From: Lactiplantibacillus pentosus
GTDB lineage: Bacteria; Bacillota; Bacilli; Lactobacillales; Lactobacillaceae
Direction: 5' to 3'
DNA length: 64,000 nt
NCBI RefSeq assembly: GCF_003641185.1
Contig: NZ_CP032757.1
Location: forward strand, 186,001 to 250,000
The notes beneath the pieces were generated by a model that ran no database searches, was not told the DNA's origin, and saw only the letters and a list, made by a program, of their open reading frames with translations. Each line of letters opens with the position of its first letter. The stretch's first letter is position 1. Position numbers and translations under genes: made by a program. Below, in pieces: positions 8,019 to 16,412 of this stretch.

Positions 8019-9560
8019 ATGGAATTACATTTATCAGCACGGCAGATGGCGCTGTGGCAAACTTTACAAGCATTAGCGCGTGAGCAACTGATGGGCATGA
8101 CCATGCAACTAGAAACGACTGGGACGGTCGATCCCGCGCTGTTAGCGTCACTGACCGAGCAGTTAGCTTTAAGTGATGGGTTAGCGGATGAACGCTTGAC
8201 GCAACGGGTGCTGGCATTATTGGTCTTAGCGCAGAACTCCGCTGGATTAGCGAGCCAATTCGCTGCTCGCTGGCAAGTTGAAGATGCCGTGGCAACGTTT
8301 GGAACGCCCCAGCAGCGGCAACAGTATTTAACACCGCAAACGACCTTTGGCTTAGCCGCGCTACCGTTCCGCGTGACTGATAGTTCTACGGTCAAAGCCA
8401 CGCCAGTAACGGCTGGTTGGCAATTAACCGGGACGGTCAAGGCTGTGTTGAACGCTGGTCAAGCGACCGACTACCTAGTGTTAGCCCAGACGCCGCCGGA
8501 CGCGGCCGGCGCGTTCATGATCAAGGCCGACCAAGCAGGGGTTGAGATTGGCAATCCGGTTCCGTTACTCGGACTACGCGGTTTATCGGTGGCTGACTTA
8601 AAACTCACCGCCGTTCCGGCAACGGCGGCCAATCAACTCGGTCAGCTCGGTCGGGGCCAACGCGTCTTACAGCGAGCCCAAGCCGTTGGACAATTATTTG
8701 CGGCAACGGTGACGGCCGGCGTCTGGCAACACGCGACGGATCAAGTGCGGCAATTAGCCTTGGCTGAGCAACCGCCATTAACGGCGCTGGCACCGGCCTT
8801 AGCACTGACCGCCAGCTTGGAGACGAGTGTCTTTAATGCGGCTCAACAGGCGGATGATGACCGCGGCTTTACGGATGCCGCCCAATTAGCCGCGCTGTTT
8901 GCGAGTCAGCAAGCCTTGGTGCCCTTTGAACCATTAATGCCGCTGATTGGCGACTTAGCCTATACGCAACAGTCGCCATTGGTCGCTTTGCGTAACGATT
9001 TGGCAACCCTGCCATTACTGGTGGGAACGGCCGGTCAACTTGCCACGACTTACGCGACAACTAACTTCAATGATGATGCAGCCTTAAGTGTCGGGCACGA
9101 ATCCGCAACGGCGCCGGAACACCTAGTTGTCGCGGATTTACATCGGGTCGTCAAGCGGCTGAAATTAACACAAGACGTGCCAGTCAATGTCGGAAGCATT
9201 GCGACTGCCAAACGAATCATTGCACTCGGACGGGGCGCCATGACACCGGCTGTTTTATTGCAGGCGCAACAATTAGCCAAGTGGATTGGGGCAGCGATTG
9301 CTGTCACGCAGCCATTGACCGCTATGGAACAGTTTAGTGTTGAGCAACAAATCGGTGGTAGCGCGGTCACAGTCGCGCCTGAAGTCCTGATTAATGTGGG
9401 CGTGTCCGGTGATGATGATTACCTAGCCGGCATGTCCGGCGCGCAACACGTCTTGTCTGTGAATTCAGACGAACAGGCGCCCATCTTCAATCATTCCCAA
9501 CAAATCTTTATCGGTGCGGCGGATGAATTTTTGGATGGGATGGTTGCGGCGTTGAATTAG
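8019..9560 (+). CDS. acyl-CoA dehydrogenase-like protein fused to an ETF-alpha C-terminal domain
   Basis: The 513-residue protein joins two flavoprotein modules. Residues 1 to about 340 resemble acyl-CoA dehydrogenases (all-helical start, FGLAALPFRVTDSSTVKATPV, GWQLTGTVKAVLNAGQATDYLVLAQ, VPLLGLRGLS). The last 110 residues match the FAD-binding domain of electron transfer flavoprotein alpha (LGRGAMTPAVLLQAQQLAKW, QIGGSAVTVAPEVLINVGVS, LAGMSGAQHV, NSDEQAPIF). Some FAD-contact positions differ from classical EtfA: GDDDYLAGM where GAIQHLAGM is usual. No separate etfB or etfA is nearby. ATG 8001 is in frame, but GCGAGGGA at 8006-8013 selects ATG 8019. Substrate unknown. Confidence 0.75.
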   Translation: MELHLSARQMALWQTLQALAREQLMGMTMQLETTGTVDPALLASLTEQLALSDGLADERLTQRVLALLVLAQNSAGLASQFAARWQVEDAVATFGTPQQRQQYLTPQTTFGLAALPFRVTDSSTVKATPVTAGWQLTGTVKAVLNAGQATDYLVLAQTPPDAAGAFMIKADQAGVEIGNPVPLLGLRGLSVADLKLTAVPATAANQLGQLGRGQRVLQRAQAVGQLFAATVTAGVWQHATDQVRQLALAEQPPLTALAPALALTASLETSVFNAAQQADDDRGFTDAAQLAALFASQQALVPFEPLMPLIGDLAYTQQSPLVALRNDLATLPLLVGTAGQLATTYATTNFNDDAALSVGHESATAPEHLVVADLHRVVKRLKLTQDVPVNVGSIATAKRIIALGRGAMTPAVLLQAQQLAKWIGAAIAVTQPLTAMEQFSVEQQIGGSAVTVAPEVLINVGVSGDDDYLAGMSGAQHVLSVNSDEQAPIFNHSQQIFIGAADEFLDGMVAALN

Positions 9561-9684
9561 TTGCATGTTAAAACTGGCGGCCTGTTACCGGTTTTGGCAG
9601 ACAGGTGGTAGCGCTTCGGAATGGATGCTGCGGTCGAACAGGGGCTACGCTGGCGAATAGAATAATGAAGCACACGAATAATTA

Positions 9685-9745
9685 AAACACCCAGTCGTCT
9701 CGCGAATTTTGCTTGAAAAATTCCTGAAACGACTGGGTATTTTGA
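9685..9745. terminator. bidirectional terminator
   Basis: ACCCAGTCGT (9689-9698) and ACGACTGGGT (9729-9738) form a perfect stem. A second GAATTTT/AAAAATTC stem lies inside it, and A and T runs lie outside. It separates the convergent ACAD-like and ECF S-component genes. Confidence 0.85.
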
Positions 9746-9805
9746 TTTGGTGCGGCGCTTGAGAGCTAATCTTGACTGGGCGTCATCATTAAATTCAATA
9801 AATAA

Positions 9806-10324
9806 TTAATGACCACTGTCACGGGTTGTCAGTTTGGTCAGAATCGGGACCTTAAAGACCGCAATCAAAATGGCCGTGTAGCAAACGTAGGTCACGATTT
9901 CTTGAATAAGGCGGGTCGTCAGCAGTACGGACCACGGCGTCATGTACATGATGTGTAGCCACAGACTGTTCATGAAGAGGTTGAGGATGAAGACCACGAT
10001 AAAGTTCGCCGTTAAAATCCGCGGCAGGTTCGTTTGTTGTTGGAAGGCGAGACCAAAAACCAGTCCGGTCAAAAAGGCCGTTAAGATAAAGCCGGGAAAA
10101 AACGTGAATTTTGGAAACAACAACATGCCTAATAGATTGGCAAAGGCCGCACTGCCTGCGGTGACGAGTGGTGAGAATAGCCGTGCGGTCAACGCGATGA
10201 TGATAAAAGTAAACGAGATTTTAGTGAGTAACAGTTGGATGGTCAGCAAGCTACCCAAAACGACCTGCATAGCAACCAACATCCCCAGCAGTGGTAGCCG
10301 CTTGGCGGTAAGTGATGGTGTCAT
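9806..10324 (-). CDS. ECF transporter S component, FolT-like
   Basis: This 172-residue protein has about six membrane segments and no ATPase part, the size and pattern of an ECF substrate-binding S component that uses the shared EcfAAT module. KISFTFI in the first third, NLFMNSLWLHIMY and PWSVLLTTRLIQE near the end resemble the folate-family S component FolT. The substrate is therefore probably folate, but another vitamin cannot be excluded. The 5' leader contains a strong hairpin (10425-10468) that reads as a terminator on this strand. Confidence 0.7.
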   Translation of the reverse strand: MTPSLTAKRLPLLGMLVAMQVVLGSLLTIQLLLTKISFTFIIIALTARLFSPLVTAGSAAFANLLGMLLFPKFTFFPGFILTAFLTGLVFGLAFQQQTNLPRILTANFIVVFILNLFMNSLWLHIMYMTPWSVLLTTRLIQEIVTYVCYTAILIAVFKVPILTKLTTRDSGH

Positions 10325-10410
10325 GATGAAAGCCCCCTAAGTGTGTGTTGTTAGTATTTTAGTGTATGGCGCTCAAAAATACTAGGGGCCGAAAATAGCA
10401 GTAATACTCA

Positions 10411-10468
10411 GCATTAAAAAATTAATCCCGTGAAACGCTACATCCAAGCTCATAGCGTTTCAGGGGAT
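10411..10468 (-). terminator. terminator-like hairpin in the S-component leader
   Basis: The 16-nt arms at 10425-10440 and 10453-10468 are complementary except for one position, with a 12-nt loop. On the minus strand the hairpin is followed by TTAATTTTTT. It sits 100 bp upstream of the FolT-like start, so it could be an attenuator; no known riboswitch consensus was recognised next to it. Confidence 0.55.
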
Positions 10469-10495
10469 AGTGGTGGACAGTTGATTTCAGTTCTG

Positions 10496-10525
10496 TTGGA
10501 CAGGGCGCGCACTTATCGATACAAT
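10496..10525 (+). promoter_or_regulatory. candidate dhaS promoter
   Basis: TTGGAC (10496-10501) and TACAAT (10520-10525) are separated by 18 bp and lie 31 bp upstream of the dhaS start codon. Confidence 0.55.
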
Positions 10526-10556
10526 GTTGATAAAACAAGCATGGAGGCGTCTATAA

Positions 10557-11075
10557 GTGGCATACATCACCAAGAAAAAGATTGCTAAGTCATTTCACGA
10601 TGTCGTACTTGCGAAGGGCTTTAGCCGGACATCAGTGACGGCCATTATGGATGCAGCCCATTTTCGGCGGCAGACATTTTATGATTATTTTCAAGATAAA
10701 TATGAGTTATTAACCTGGTTTATTGATGATACATTGGCCGAGACCGTTGAACATAACTTGAACTACTTGCCGTGGCCAGACATTATCAAGCTAGTCTGTT
10801 ATGAACTGGATGCGAATCGGCGGTTTTATGCCGAGTGTATCAATACCCAGCACGAAATCGACGTGACCGCGTTAGTTGGCCATCACTTAGTCGTCTTGTT
10901 GACTGAGCTGACACAGACGGATGAACCGGAGATGGCGGCCTTGATCTGGTTACTGTGTTTAGGCATCGCGCAATCGCTGACGCATAATATTGTCGCCAAT
11001 CATCCAGAAGACTATGAGGTCTTGTCGCAAGATGCGATTGCGGCCATTAAGATGACGTTGGCGATTTTGAATTAG
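10557..11075 (+). CDS. dhaS: DhaS, TetR-family activator of dihydroxyacetone kinase genes
   Basis: The 172-residue protein has a TetR helix-turn-helix (KIAKSFHDVVLAKGFSRTSVTAIMDAAHFRRQTFYDYFQDK, residues 8-48) and a C-terminal helical domain like lactococcal DhaS. Translation starts at GTG with GGAGG nine bases upstream. In Lactococcus lactis DhaS acts as an activator when DhaQ, loaded with dihydroxyacetone, binds it. The neighbours here are a DhaQ-like gene (convergent, 4-bp overlap of stop codons) and dhaKLM, which supports the same role. A DhaS-type operator lies in front of dhaK. Confidence 0.85.
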   Translation: MAYITKKKIAKSFHDVVLAKGFSRTSVTAIMDAAHFRRQTFYDYFQDKYELLTWFIDDTLAETVEHNLNYLPWPDIIKLVCYELDANRRFYAECINTQHEIDVTALVGHHLVVLLTELTQTDEPEMAALIWLLCLGIAQSLTHNIVANHPEDYEVLSQDAIAAIKMTLAILN

Positions 11076-12061
11076 TTGGGCCAAGCGGCAGTTGTGACCG
11101 GCTTCTGGAGTGCGGGCAGCCAGCTCGGATGCGCAAGTTTTAATAAGGTCAACGATAATCCGTGCATCCCGTTAGAAGTCAAGAAGGTCCCGACTTTATT
11201 GAAGTCAACGGTGACGGCATCTAAGTCGAGCAGCTCATGGACGTCGTTGTTGAAGACCATCAGTTCTAAGGGCGTCGTCCCACCGAGTGAGTTCACCATC
11301 ACAGCGTAGTGGTCGCCAGCATGCCAGCGGAAGTTGAGCCGCAACTTGCTGACCAGTTCTTGCGCGAGCCGTTCTGAAGACTGAAAAGGTTCGCGGCGAT
11401 ACCCAGGTTCGCCATGAATGCCGACACCGTAGTAGATTTCGTCGGGTTGTAAGCTAAACGAGGTCGCGGTTTGACCCGGAATGCGTGCGCCACTAGCGGC
11501 AACGCCAATCGTATGAATATTGGTGATGAGGGACGCCGATAAATCAGTGAGTTCGGCGATCGACGCGCCCCGTGCTGCGGCTGCTCCGAGAATTTTATGA
11601 ATTAAAACAGTGCCGGCGACCCCTCTGCGTCGTTGTTTGAGGGACGCATTGTCAACTGAAATATCATCGGCGACGATACAGTGCCCAACTTGCTAGCCTT
11701 CAGCGGTCAGTTGGGCTTCTGCCGTTGTAAAGGCGGCGACATCGGCAGGAAAGTTTTTGATGATAAAAAAGGCTTCATGATTCTTAGTGACTTGCTTGGT
11801 CACTTTGATGATTTCTTGCGGTGTCGGTGGCTGGAAGACTTGGCCCATGACGGCGGCACTTAACATACCAGTGCCAACGTAGCCCCAGTGAGCCGGGTCG
11901 TGGCCACTACCCCCACCAGCGATCAACGGCACTTGGTCGTCGCGAAAATTTCGGTCGTAGCAGCCCAGCGTGCCAGGAACCCATTGTAAATTTGGATAAG
12001 CTCGCTGAATGCCTTGAATCGCCTGATTCAGGGCATTTTGAGGTTCGTTGATGATTTGCAT
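11072..12061 (-). pseudogene. dhaQ: dhaQ-like gene interrupted by one in-frame amber codon
   Basis: The frame is continuous over 330 codons except for TAG at codon 123 (minus strand of 11693-11695). Before it lies the first 122 residues of a DhaK-like protein (GGGSGHDPAHWGYVGTGMLSAA); after it the same frame continues with VADDISVDNASLKQRRRGVAG, GVGIHGEPGYRRE (the dihydroxyacetone-binding His) and a normal C terminus. Alignment with DhaK of this locus shows no insertion or deletion at the stop. GAAGGTGG precedes ATG 12061. DhaQ is the co-activator of DhaS in lactococci. This copy is either recently inactivated or expressed by read-through. Confidence 0.85.
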
Positions 12062-12133
12062 AATGCCACCTTCTTAGTCGTTAGTTTGATATAATTATAC
12101 CGCATTCGAAAACAGTCTCGGTCGGCAAGTGAC

Positions 12134-12155
12134 GGACAGAACCTGGAAAGTGTCC
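12134..12155. promoter_or_regulatory. DhaS-type operator
   Basis: The arrangement GGACA-N12-TGTCC spans 22 bp, the same geometry as the lactococcal DhaS site as I recall it (GGACACAT-N6-ATTTGTCC). It lies in the dhaQ-dhaK intergenic region, directly upstream of a weak -35 (TTTATT, 12157-12162) and a TAGAAT -10 (12180-12185) spaced by 17 bp, as expected for an activator site. Confidence 0.75.
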
Positions 12156-12219
12156 ATTTATTTTGAAAGCGGATTCATATAGAATGAACGTGTAAATGAT
12201 AGAAGGGACGGGTTGAGGT

Positions 12220-13218
12220 ATGAAGAAAATTATTAATGATCCAAAAAACGTGGTTGAAGAGATGGTCGATGGTTTGGTACGGTCCTACCCGCAGTATTTG
12301 ACGAAATTACCAGATACTGAAGCGATGGTTCGTAGCGACCAAGCCTCGATGAAAGGTAAGGTCGGTCTTGTAAGTGGTGGGGGCAGTGGTCACGAACCCG
12401 CCCACGCCGGTTTTGTTGGCCAAGGTATGTTAAGTGCCGCGGTCGCCGGTCAAGTCTTCACCTCACCAACGCCGGATCAGATTTACGCGGCAATCAAAGC
12501 CGTTGACCAGGGGAAAGGCGTTTTTCTCGTCATCAAAAACTATTCCGGTGATGTAATGAACTTCGACATGGCCAAGGATATGGCCGAGTTGGATGACATT
12601 CAAGTGAAATCGATCGTGGTCGATGACGATATTGCGGTCAAGGATAGCTTGTATACGCAAGGCCGGCGCGGTGTTGCGGGAACCGTTTTGATGCATAAGA
12701 TTCTCGGTGCCGCGGCAGATCAAGGGGCGAGTCTCGATGAGCTTGAAACGCTAGCCAACCAGGTCATGCCACAGCTCAAAACGATTGCGGTCGCGTTATC
12801 CGCTGCTACGGTCCCAGAAGTCGGCAAGCCAGGCTTTGAATTGGCGGACGATGAGATTGAATTTGGCGTCGGCATTCATAGTGAACCCGGTTACCGACGT
12901 GAAAAAATCAAGCCATCCAAGGCGTTAGTCCAAGAATTGTTAGGTAAGCTAGATGACGAACTCAAGTTGCAAGCTGACCATCAATACGCGGTACTCGTTA
13001 ATGGGATGGGCGCAACGCCACTCATGGACCAGTACGTGTTCTGCCATGACTTATTGGATGAATTAGCTGCCCGTGACATCGAACCGGCGTTTATGAAAGT
13101 CGGCAATTACATGACGTCAATCGATATGGCGGGGATTTCACTGACACTGCTAGATATGACGACGACTAACTGGCTCGATTACTTACAATACCCAGTTAAA
13201 ACGATTGCTTGGTCATAA
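12220..13218 (+). CDS. dhaK: dihydroxyacetone kinase subunit DhaK
   Basis: The 332-residue protein is the dihydroxyacetone-binding subunit of the PTS-dependent kinase that makes dihydroxyacetone phosphate. GGGSGHEPAHAGFVG (residues 53-67) and the substrate-binding His220 in GVGIHSEPGYRRE are present, and the length is normal for the family. Together with DhaL and DhaM it forms the cytoplasmic DhaKLM complex. The gene starts the dhaKLM operon behind a DhaS-type operator. A glycerol dehydrogenase or glycerol facilitator gene is not in this cluster. Confidence 0.95.
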   Translation: MKKIINDPKNVVEEMVDGLVRSYPQYLTKLPDTEAMVRSDQASMKGKVGLVSGGGSGHEPAHAGFVGQGMLSAAVAGQVFTSPTPDQIYAAIKAVDQGKGVFLVIKNYSGDVMNFDMAKDMAELDDIQVKSIVVDDDIAVKDSLYTQGRRGVAGTVLMHKILGAAADQGASLDELETLANQVMPQLKTIAVALSAATVPEVGKPGFELADDEIEFGVGIHSEPGYRREKIKPSKALVQELLGKLDDELKLQADHQYAVLVNGMGATPLMDQYVFCHDLLDELAARDIEPAFMKVGNYMTSIDMAGISLTLLDMTTTNWLDYLQYPVKTIAWS

Positions 13219-13233
13219 GAGGAGGACGTAAAA

Positions 13234-13815
13234 ATGTTAACAGTTGAAAATACGACGGCATGGCTGAATCAATTTGCCGCCCAAATTGAACAACACCAAT
13301 CTTACTTAAGTGAATTGGACACCCCCATCGGTGACGGCGACCATGGTGGCAACATGGCGCGGGGCTTAGCAGCCGTCAAGACTGCCCTAGCCACGCAACC
13401 CGCAGATTTGACGAAGCTGTTTCAAGCGACTGCCATGGCGCTGATCAGCAAAGTCGGTGGTGCTTCAGGCCCCTTATACGGGACGGCCTTCTTAGAGATG
13501 GCGAAACAGAGTAAGACCGATACGGACCTCGGCACCTTGCTCGCTGCCGCATTAGCCGGAATTGAAAAACGCGGTGGTGCGACGACTGGCGACAAAACCT
13601 TGATTGACGTGTGGGCCCCCGTCGTTGCCGCTGTTCAAGCTGGCAAATTGACGCAGACCGTTATCGACGATGCGGTTGCCAGCACGAAGCCGATGGTTGC
13701 CAAAAAAGGGCGGGCGTCCTATTTAGGCGAACGTTCTGCCGGCCATCTGGATCCAGGGGCCGTCTCTAGTGGTTACTTGTTTACGACCTTATTAGCAACG
13801 GAGGGGATTTTATGA
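13234..13815 (+). CDS. dhaL: dihydroxyacetone kinase ADP-binding subunit DhaL
   Basis: The 193-residue protein keeps the Mg-coordinating aspartates D29, D34 and D36 in LDTPIGDGDHGGNM, the nucleotide-loop region KVGGASGPLYGTAFL, and GDKTLIDVWAP. DhaL holds ADP as a cofactor, accepts phosphate from DhaM and transfers it to dihydroxyacetone on DhaK. GAGGAGG precedes the start 15 bp after dhaK, and the stop overlaps the dhaM start by four bases (ATGA), so translation is coupled. Confidence 0.95.
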   Translation: MLTVENTTAWLNQFAAQIEQHQSYLSELDTPIGDGDHGGNMARGLAAVKTALATQPADLTKLFQATAMALISKVGGASGPLYGTAFLEMAKQSKTDTDLGTLLAAALAGIEKRGGATTGDKTLIDVWAPVVAAVQAGKLTQTVIDDAVASTKPMVAKKGRASYLGERSAGHLDPGAVSSGYLFTTLLATEGIL

Positions 13816-14180
13816 GTCTAGGAATTGTTGTTGTTTCCCACGTCCCTGAAATCGCAGCTGGCGTTCAACGACTACTCGCGCAAGTGGCGAAGGATGTCTC
13901 CATCACGATTGCTGGTGGGACGGATGAGGATCAAGTCGGGACGAGCATGGCGAAGATCACGGAGGCCTTTGAAGCCAATACGGCGGATGAACTGTTAGCG
14001 TTCTATGACCTTGGGAGTGCCAAAATGAATCTGGAAATGGCGATTGAAATGAGCACCAAGCCGGTTCACTTGTATGACACCGCCCTAGTCGAGAGTGCCT
14101 ACACCGCGGCTTCGTTGTTGCAAGCGGACGTACCGTTGGCGGATGTGGAGGCACAGTTGGCGCCGTTGAAAATTAAGTAG
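13812..14180 (+). CDS. dhaM: dihydroxyacetone kinase phosphotransfer subunit DhaM (single-domain)
   Basis: The 122-residue protein consists only of the EIIA-mannose-like domain. The phosphorylatable His10 is in VVVSHVPEIA and IAGGTDEDQVGTS follows. HPr passes phosphate to this His, which then rephosphorylates ADP on DhaL. Enterobacterial DhaM carries extra HPr and EI-like domains; the short form is typical of lactic acid bacteria. Confidence 0.93.
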   Translation: MSLGIVVVSHVPEIAAGVQRLLAQVAKDVSITIAGGTDEDQVGTSMAKITEAFEANTADELLAFYDLGSAKMNLEMAIEMSTKPVHLYDTALVESAYTAASLLQADVPLADVEAQLAPLKIK

Positions 14181-14242
14181 ATAATAGCTAGAAATTTTTC
14201 AAAAATCAGACTAACTGATATGAGTCGATAATTATCTCAACT

Positions 14243-14278
14243 AAAAGACTGTGAGTGCGCGAAATCACAGTCTTTTTT
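14243..14278 (+). terminator. Rho-independent terminator of dhaKLM
   Basis: AAAAGACTGTGA (14243-14254) pairs with TCACAGTCTTTT (14265-14276), followed by T residues. Confidence 0.9.
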
Positions 14279-14310
14279 GCGGTATAATTTAAATTGTAAT
14301 GCAAATTTAT

Positions 14311-14340
14311 GCAATCGCTTGCAATAACGTTGAAAACGTT
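14311..14340. promoter_or_regulatory. candidate LacI-type operators upstream of the mal regulators
   Basis: GCAATCGCTTGC (14311-14322) is a near palindrome, and AACGTTGAAAACGTT (14326-14340) contains a second cre-like site. GCAA-N4-TTGC reappears as a perfect palindrome in front of msmK (24133-24144), and a related site precedes malE, suggesting a common MalR-type regulator plus CcpA. Confidence 0.5.
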
Positions 14341-14382
14341 TTATATTTAGAACGAGAGACTGAACAGAACGGGGGGATCATG

Positions 14383-15402
14383 ATGGCAACCATTAAGGAT
14401 GTTGCCCAGCGCGCGGGTGTGTCACCGTCAACGGCGTCACGTGCCATGCATGGCAGTAAGATTATTAGTAAACCGACACGTGATAAGGTGATTAAAGCTG
14501 CGCGAGAATTGAACTACGCGCCAGACTTTAATGCGCAAAACCTAGCCACTAAAGCTAGTAACACAATCGGTGTCGTGTTACCTGTCGACCACCACGAAAT
14601 CTTTTCTAACCCATTTTTCTTAGAAATGATTCGTGGAATTAATGAAGTCTGCAGCAAGCATGGGTCGATGACGACGCTAGCGACGGGGATTTCTAGTGAA
14701 GAATTGGTGCATAATATTGACGTAATGATCGCACAAGGCCACATTCGGACCTTTATTTTGCTGTACTCAGAAAAAGACGATCCGGTCGTTGAACGATTGA
14801 AACAATTTGACGTTCAGTATGTTGTGATTGGGAAGCCCTATCAGGAAATCAATAAGACGTCGTATGTCGATAACGACAACGTTCAAGCTGGGACGGATGC
14901 GGCACAGTATTTGGTTGACCATGGTCATCGCCGCATCGGCTTTTTGTGCACCGATTTATCACGGATGGTTCAGAGCGACCGGATGCTCGGTTATCAGCGG
15001 GTGATGATGCAGAATCAGTTACCGAACATTATGCTGACAGAACGGTTTGAAACACATGCAGCTGGTGTTAAAGCATTGCATCGATTCTTTGACCAGAATC
15101 CTGATGTCACAGCGTTTGTCGCTGTCGATGACATGTTGGCACTTAAATTACAACAGGTACTCCACAACGATCCCGATTGGAAGGTCAAACAATTTTCACT
15201 GATTGGTTTTAACAATTCGATTTTCTCTGATTTAGCACATCCAATGTTGACTTCGATTGCCGTATTTCCACAGCGTCTAGGTGAAGAAGCTGCGAAAATC
15301 GCCTTAGCGGACCATCCGACTGATGAATTATCAACGGCGGTGATTGTCCCACATCAAATCGTGAGAAGACACTCAGTACATCAGATTAAAGCTTTGCCAT
15401 AG
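14383..15402 (+). CDS. LacI-family regulator, probable maltose regulator MalR
   Basis: The protein has 339 residues from ATG 14383: a LacI helix-turn-helix (ATIKDVAQRAGVSPSTASRAMHG, residues 2-24), hinge (FNAQNLATKASNTIGVVLP) and a periplasmic-binding-protein-like effector domain. The frame extends upstream to 14299, but GGGGGGA at 14371-14377 and the immediate HTH opening select 14383. It heads the maltose/maltodextrin region and probably represses it in the absence of maltose (inference). Confidence 0.85.
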   Translation: MATIKDVAQRAGVSPSTASRAMHGSKIISKPTRDKVIKAARELNYAPDFNAQNLATKASNTIGVVLPVDHHEIFSNPFFLEMIRGINEVCSKHGSMTTLATGISSEELVHNIDVMIAQGHIRTFILLYSEKDDPVVERLKQFDVQYVVIGKPYQEINKTSYVDNDNVQAGTDAAQYLVDHGHRRIGFLCTDLSRMVQSDRMLGYQRVMMQNQLPNIMLTERFETHAAGVKALHRFFDQNPDVTAFVAVDDMLALKLQQVLHNDPDWKVKQFSLIGFNNSIFSDLAHPMLTSIAVFPQRLGEEAAKIALADHPTDELSTAVIVPHQIVRRHSVHQIKALP

Positions 15403-15439
15403 GATCGGACTTACTTTTACCGATGGGGGGAATCTAAGT

Positions 15440-16396
15440 ATGATAACGCTAAACGATGTCGCAAAAAAAGCCAATGTGTCGAAGATGACGGTCTCAAGAG
15501 TGATCAATCATCCCGACCAAGTCCGTCCGGAATTACGCGAGCTTATTTTGGACGTGATGGCACAATTGAATTATCAGCCGAATGCGGCAGCGCGAGCGCT
15601 AGTTGGTCGAAGGACGCGGGTCATCAAATTGACTATTTTTGAGGATATGGATACGACGGAACCGTACTACATGATGTTGCTGGCGGGAATTTCTAACGAG
15701 TTGAACCAGCATCAATATGCACTACAGATTGCAACGCGCAACAGTTTTCAAAACGGTGAATGTGATGGCTACATCTTAACCGGGATTCGGCAGACTGACT
15801 ATGCCTGGGTATCTCGGTTGACGCAGCCAGTCGTCTTTTTTGGTAGTAATCGTCAGGGGTATGATTACGTTGATACGGATAACTATCAAGCGGTTCAAGA
15901 AAGTACGAAATATGCGGTCGAAACCGGTTATACGCACCTAGTCTTCATTGGTATCGCAGTTGCAGAACCCTTTGAATTGGACCGTGAGCGCGGCTTTCGC
16001 GAATATGTGACGACGCACCGAATCAGCGCCCACATCATTCGCCTAGAAAATCACTCGCATACGGCAACAGCGTATGTTAAAGCCCACTGGCGTAATTTTC
16101 CACGCAACACGGCCTTTGTGTGTGCCAGTGACCGACTGGCGATTGGGGTTGAAACCGCCATCATAAGCGAGGGCGGTCAGGTGCCCACGGAATACGGTGT
16201 TATTGGGTTCGACGGTGTCTTATTGAATCAAATTGCAACGAAACGGCTAACGACGATGCAACAGCCCCTAGAAGCGATGGGACGCGCCGCTGCAAGATTA
16301 TTGCTAGCTAACATTAATCATGGTGATACGCCGCGCCGCGACCAGGAGAAGGTCATCATTAATTCACGGTTGTCGGTGGCAGAATCGACCCGTTAA
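15440..16396 (+). CDS. LacI-family transcriptional regulator (second)
   Basis: The 318-residue protein has the LacI HTH (ITLNDVAKKANVSKMTVSRVINH) and YQPNAAARALVGRRTRVI hinge. Its effector domain is diverged and slightly short. It starts 38 bp after the first LacI gene, with GGGGGGA as ribosome-binding site, and precedes an alpha-glucosidase gene whose start lies 17 bp after its stop, so the three are probably one transcript. Two adjacent LacI regulators may split maltose and alpha-glucoside responses. Confidence 0.85.
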   Translation: MITLNDVAKKANVSKMTVSRVINHPDQVRPELRELILDVMAQLNYQPNAAARALVGRRTRVIKLTIFEDMDTTEPYYMMLLAGISNELNQHQYALQIATRNSFQNGECDGYILTGIRQTDYAWVSRLTQPVVFFGSNRQGYDYVDTDNYQAVQESTKYAVETGYTHLVFIGIAVAEPFELDRERGFREYVTTHRISAHIIRLENHSHTATAYVKAHWRNFPRNTAFVCASDRLAIGVETAIISEGGQVPTEYGVIGFDGVLLNQIATKRLTTMQQPLEAMGRAAARLLLANINHGDTPRRDQEKVIINSRLSVAESTR

Positions 16397-16412
16397 AGAG
16401 GAGTATAGACAG

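Noticed and set aside
10475-10496. second DhaS operator before dhaS
   Set aside because: GGACA is present but the right half reads TCTGT at the required distance, so the 22-bp symmetry fails.
11693-11695. amber codon as pyrrolysine or programmed recoding site
   Set aside because: Nothing in the window suggests recoding machinery, and DhaK-family proteins have no known need for it; a nonsense mutation is simpler.
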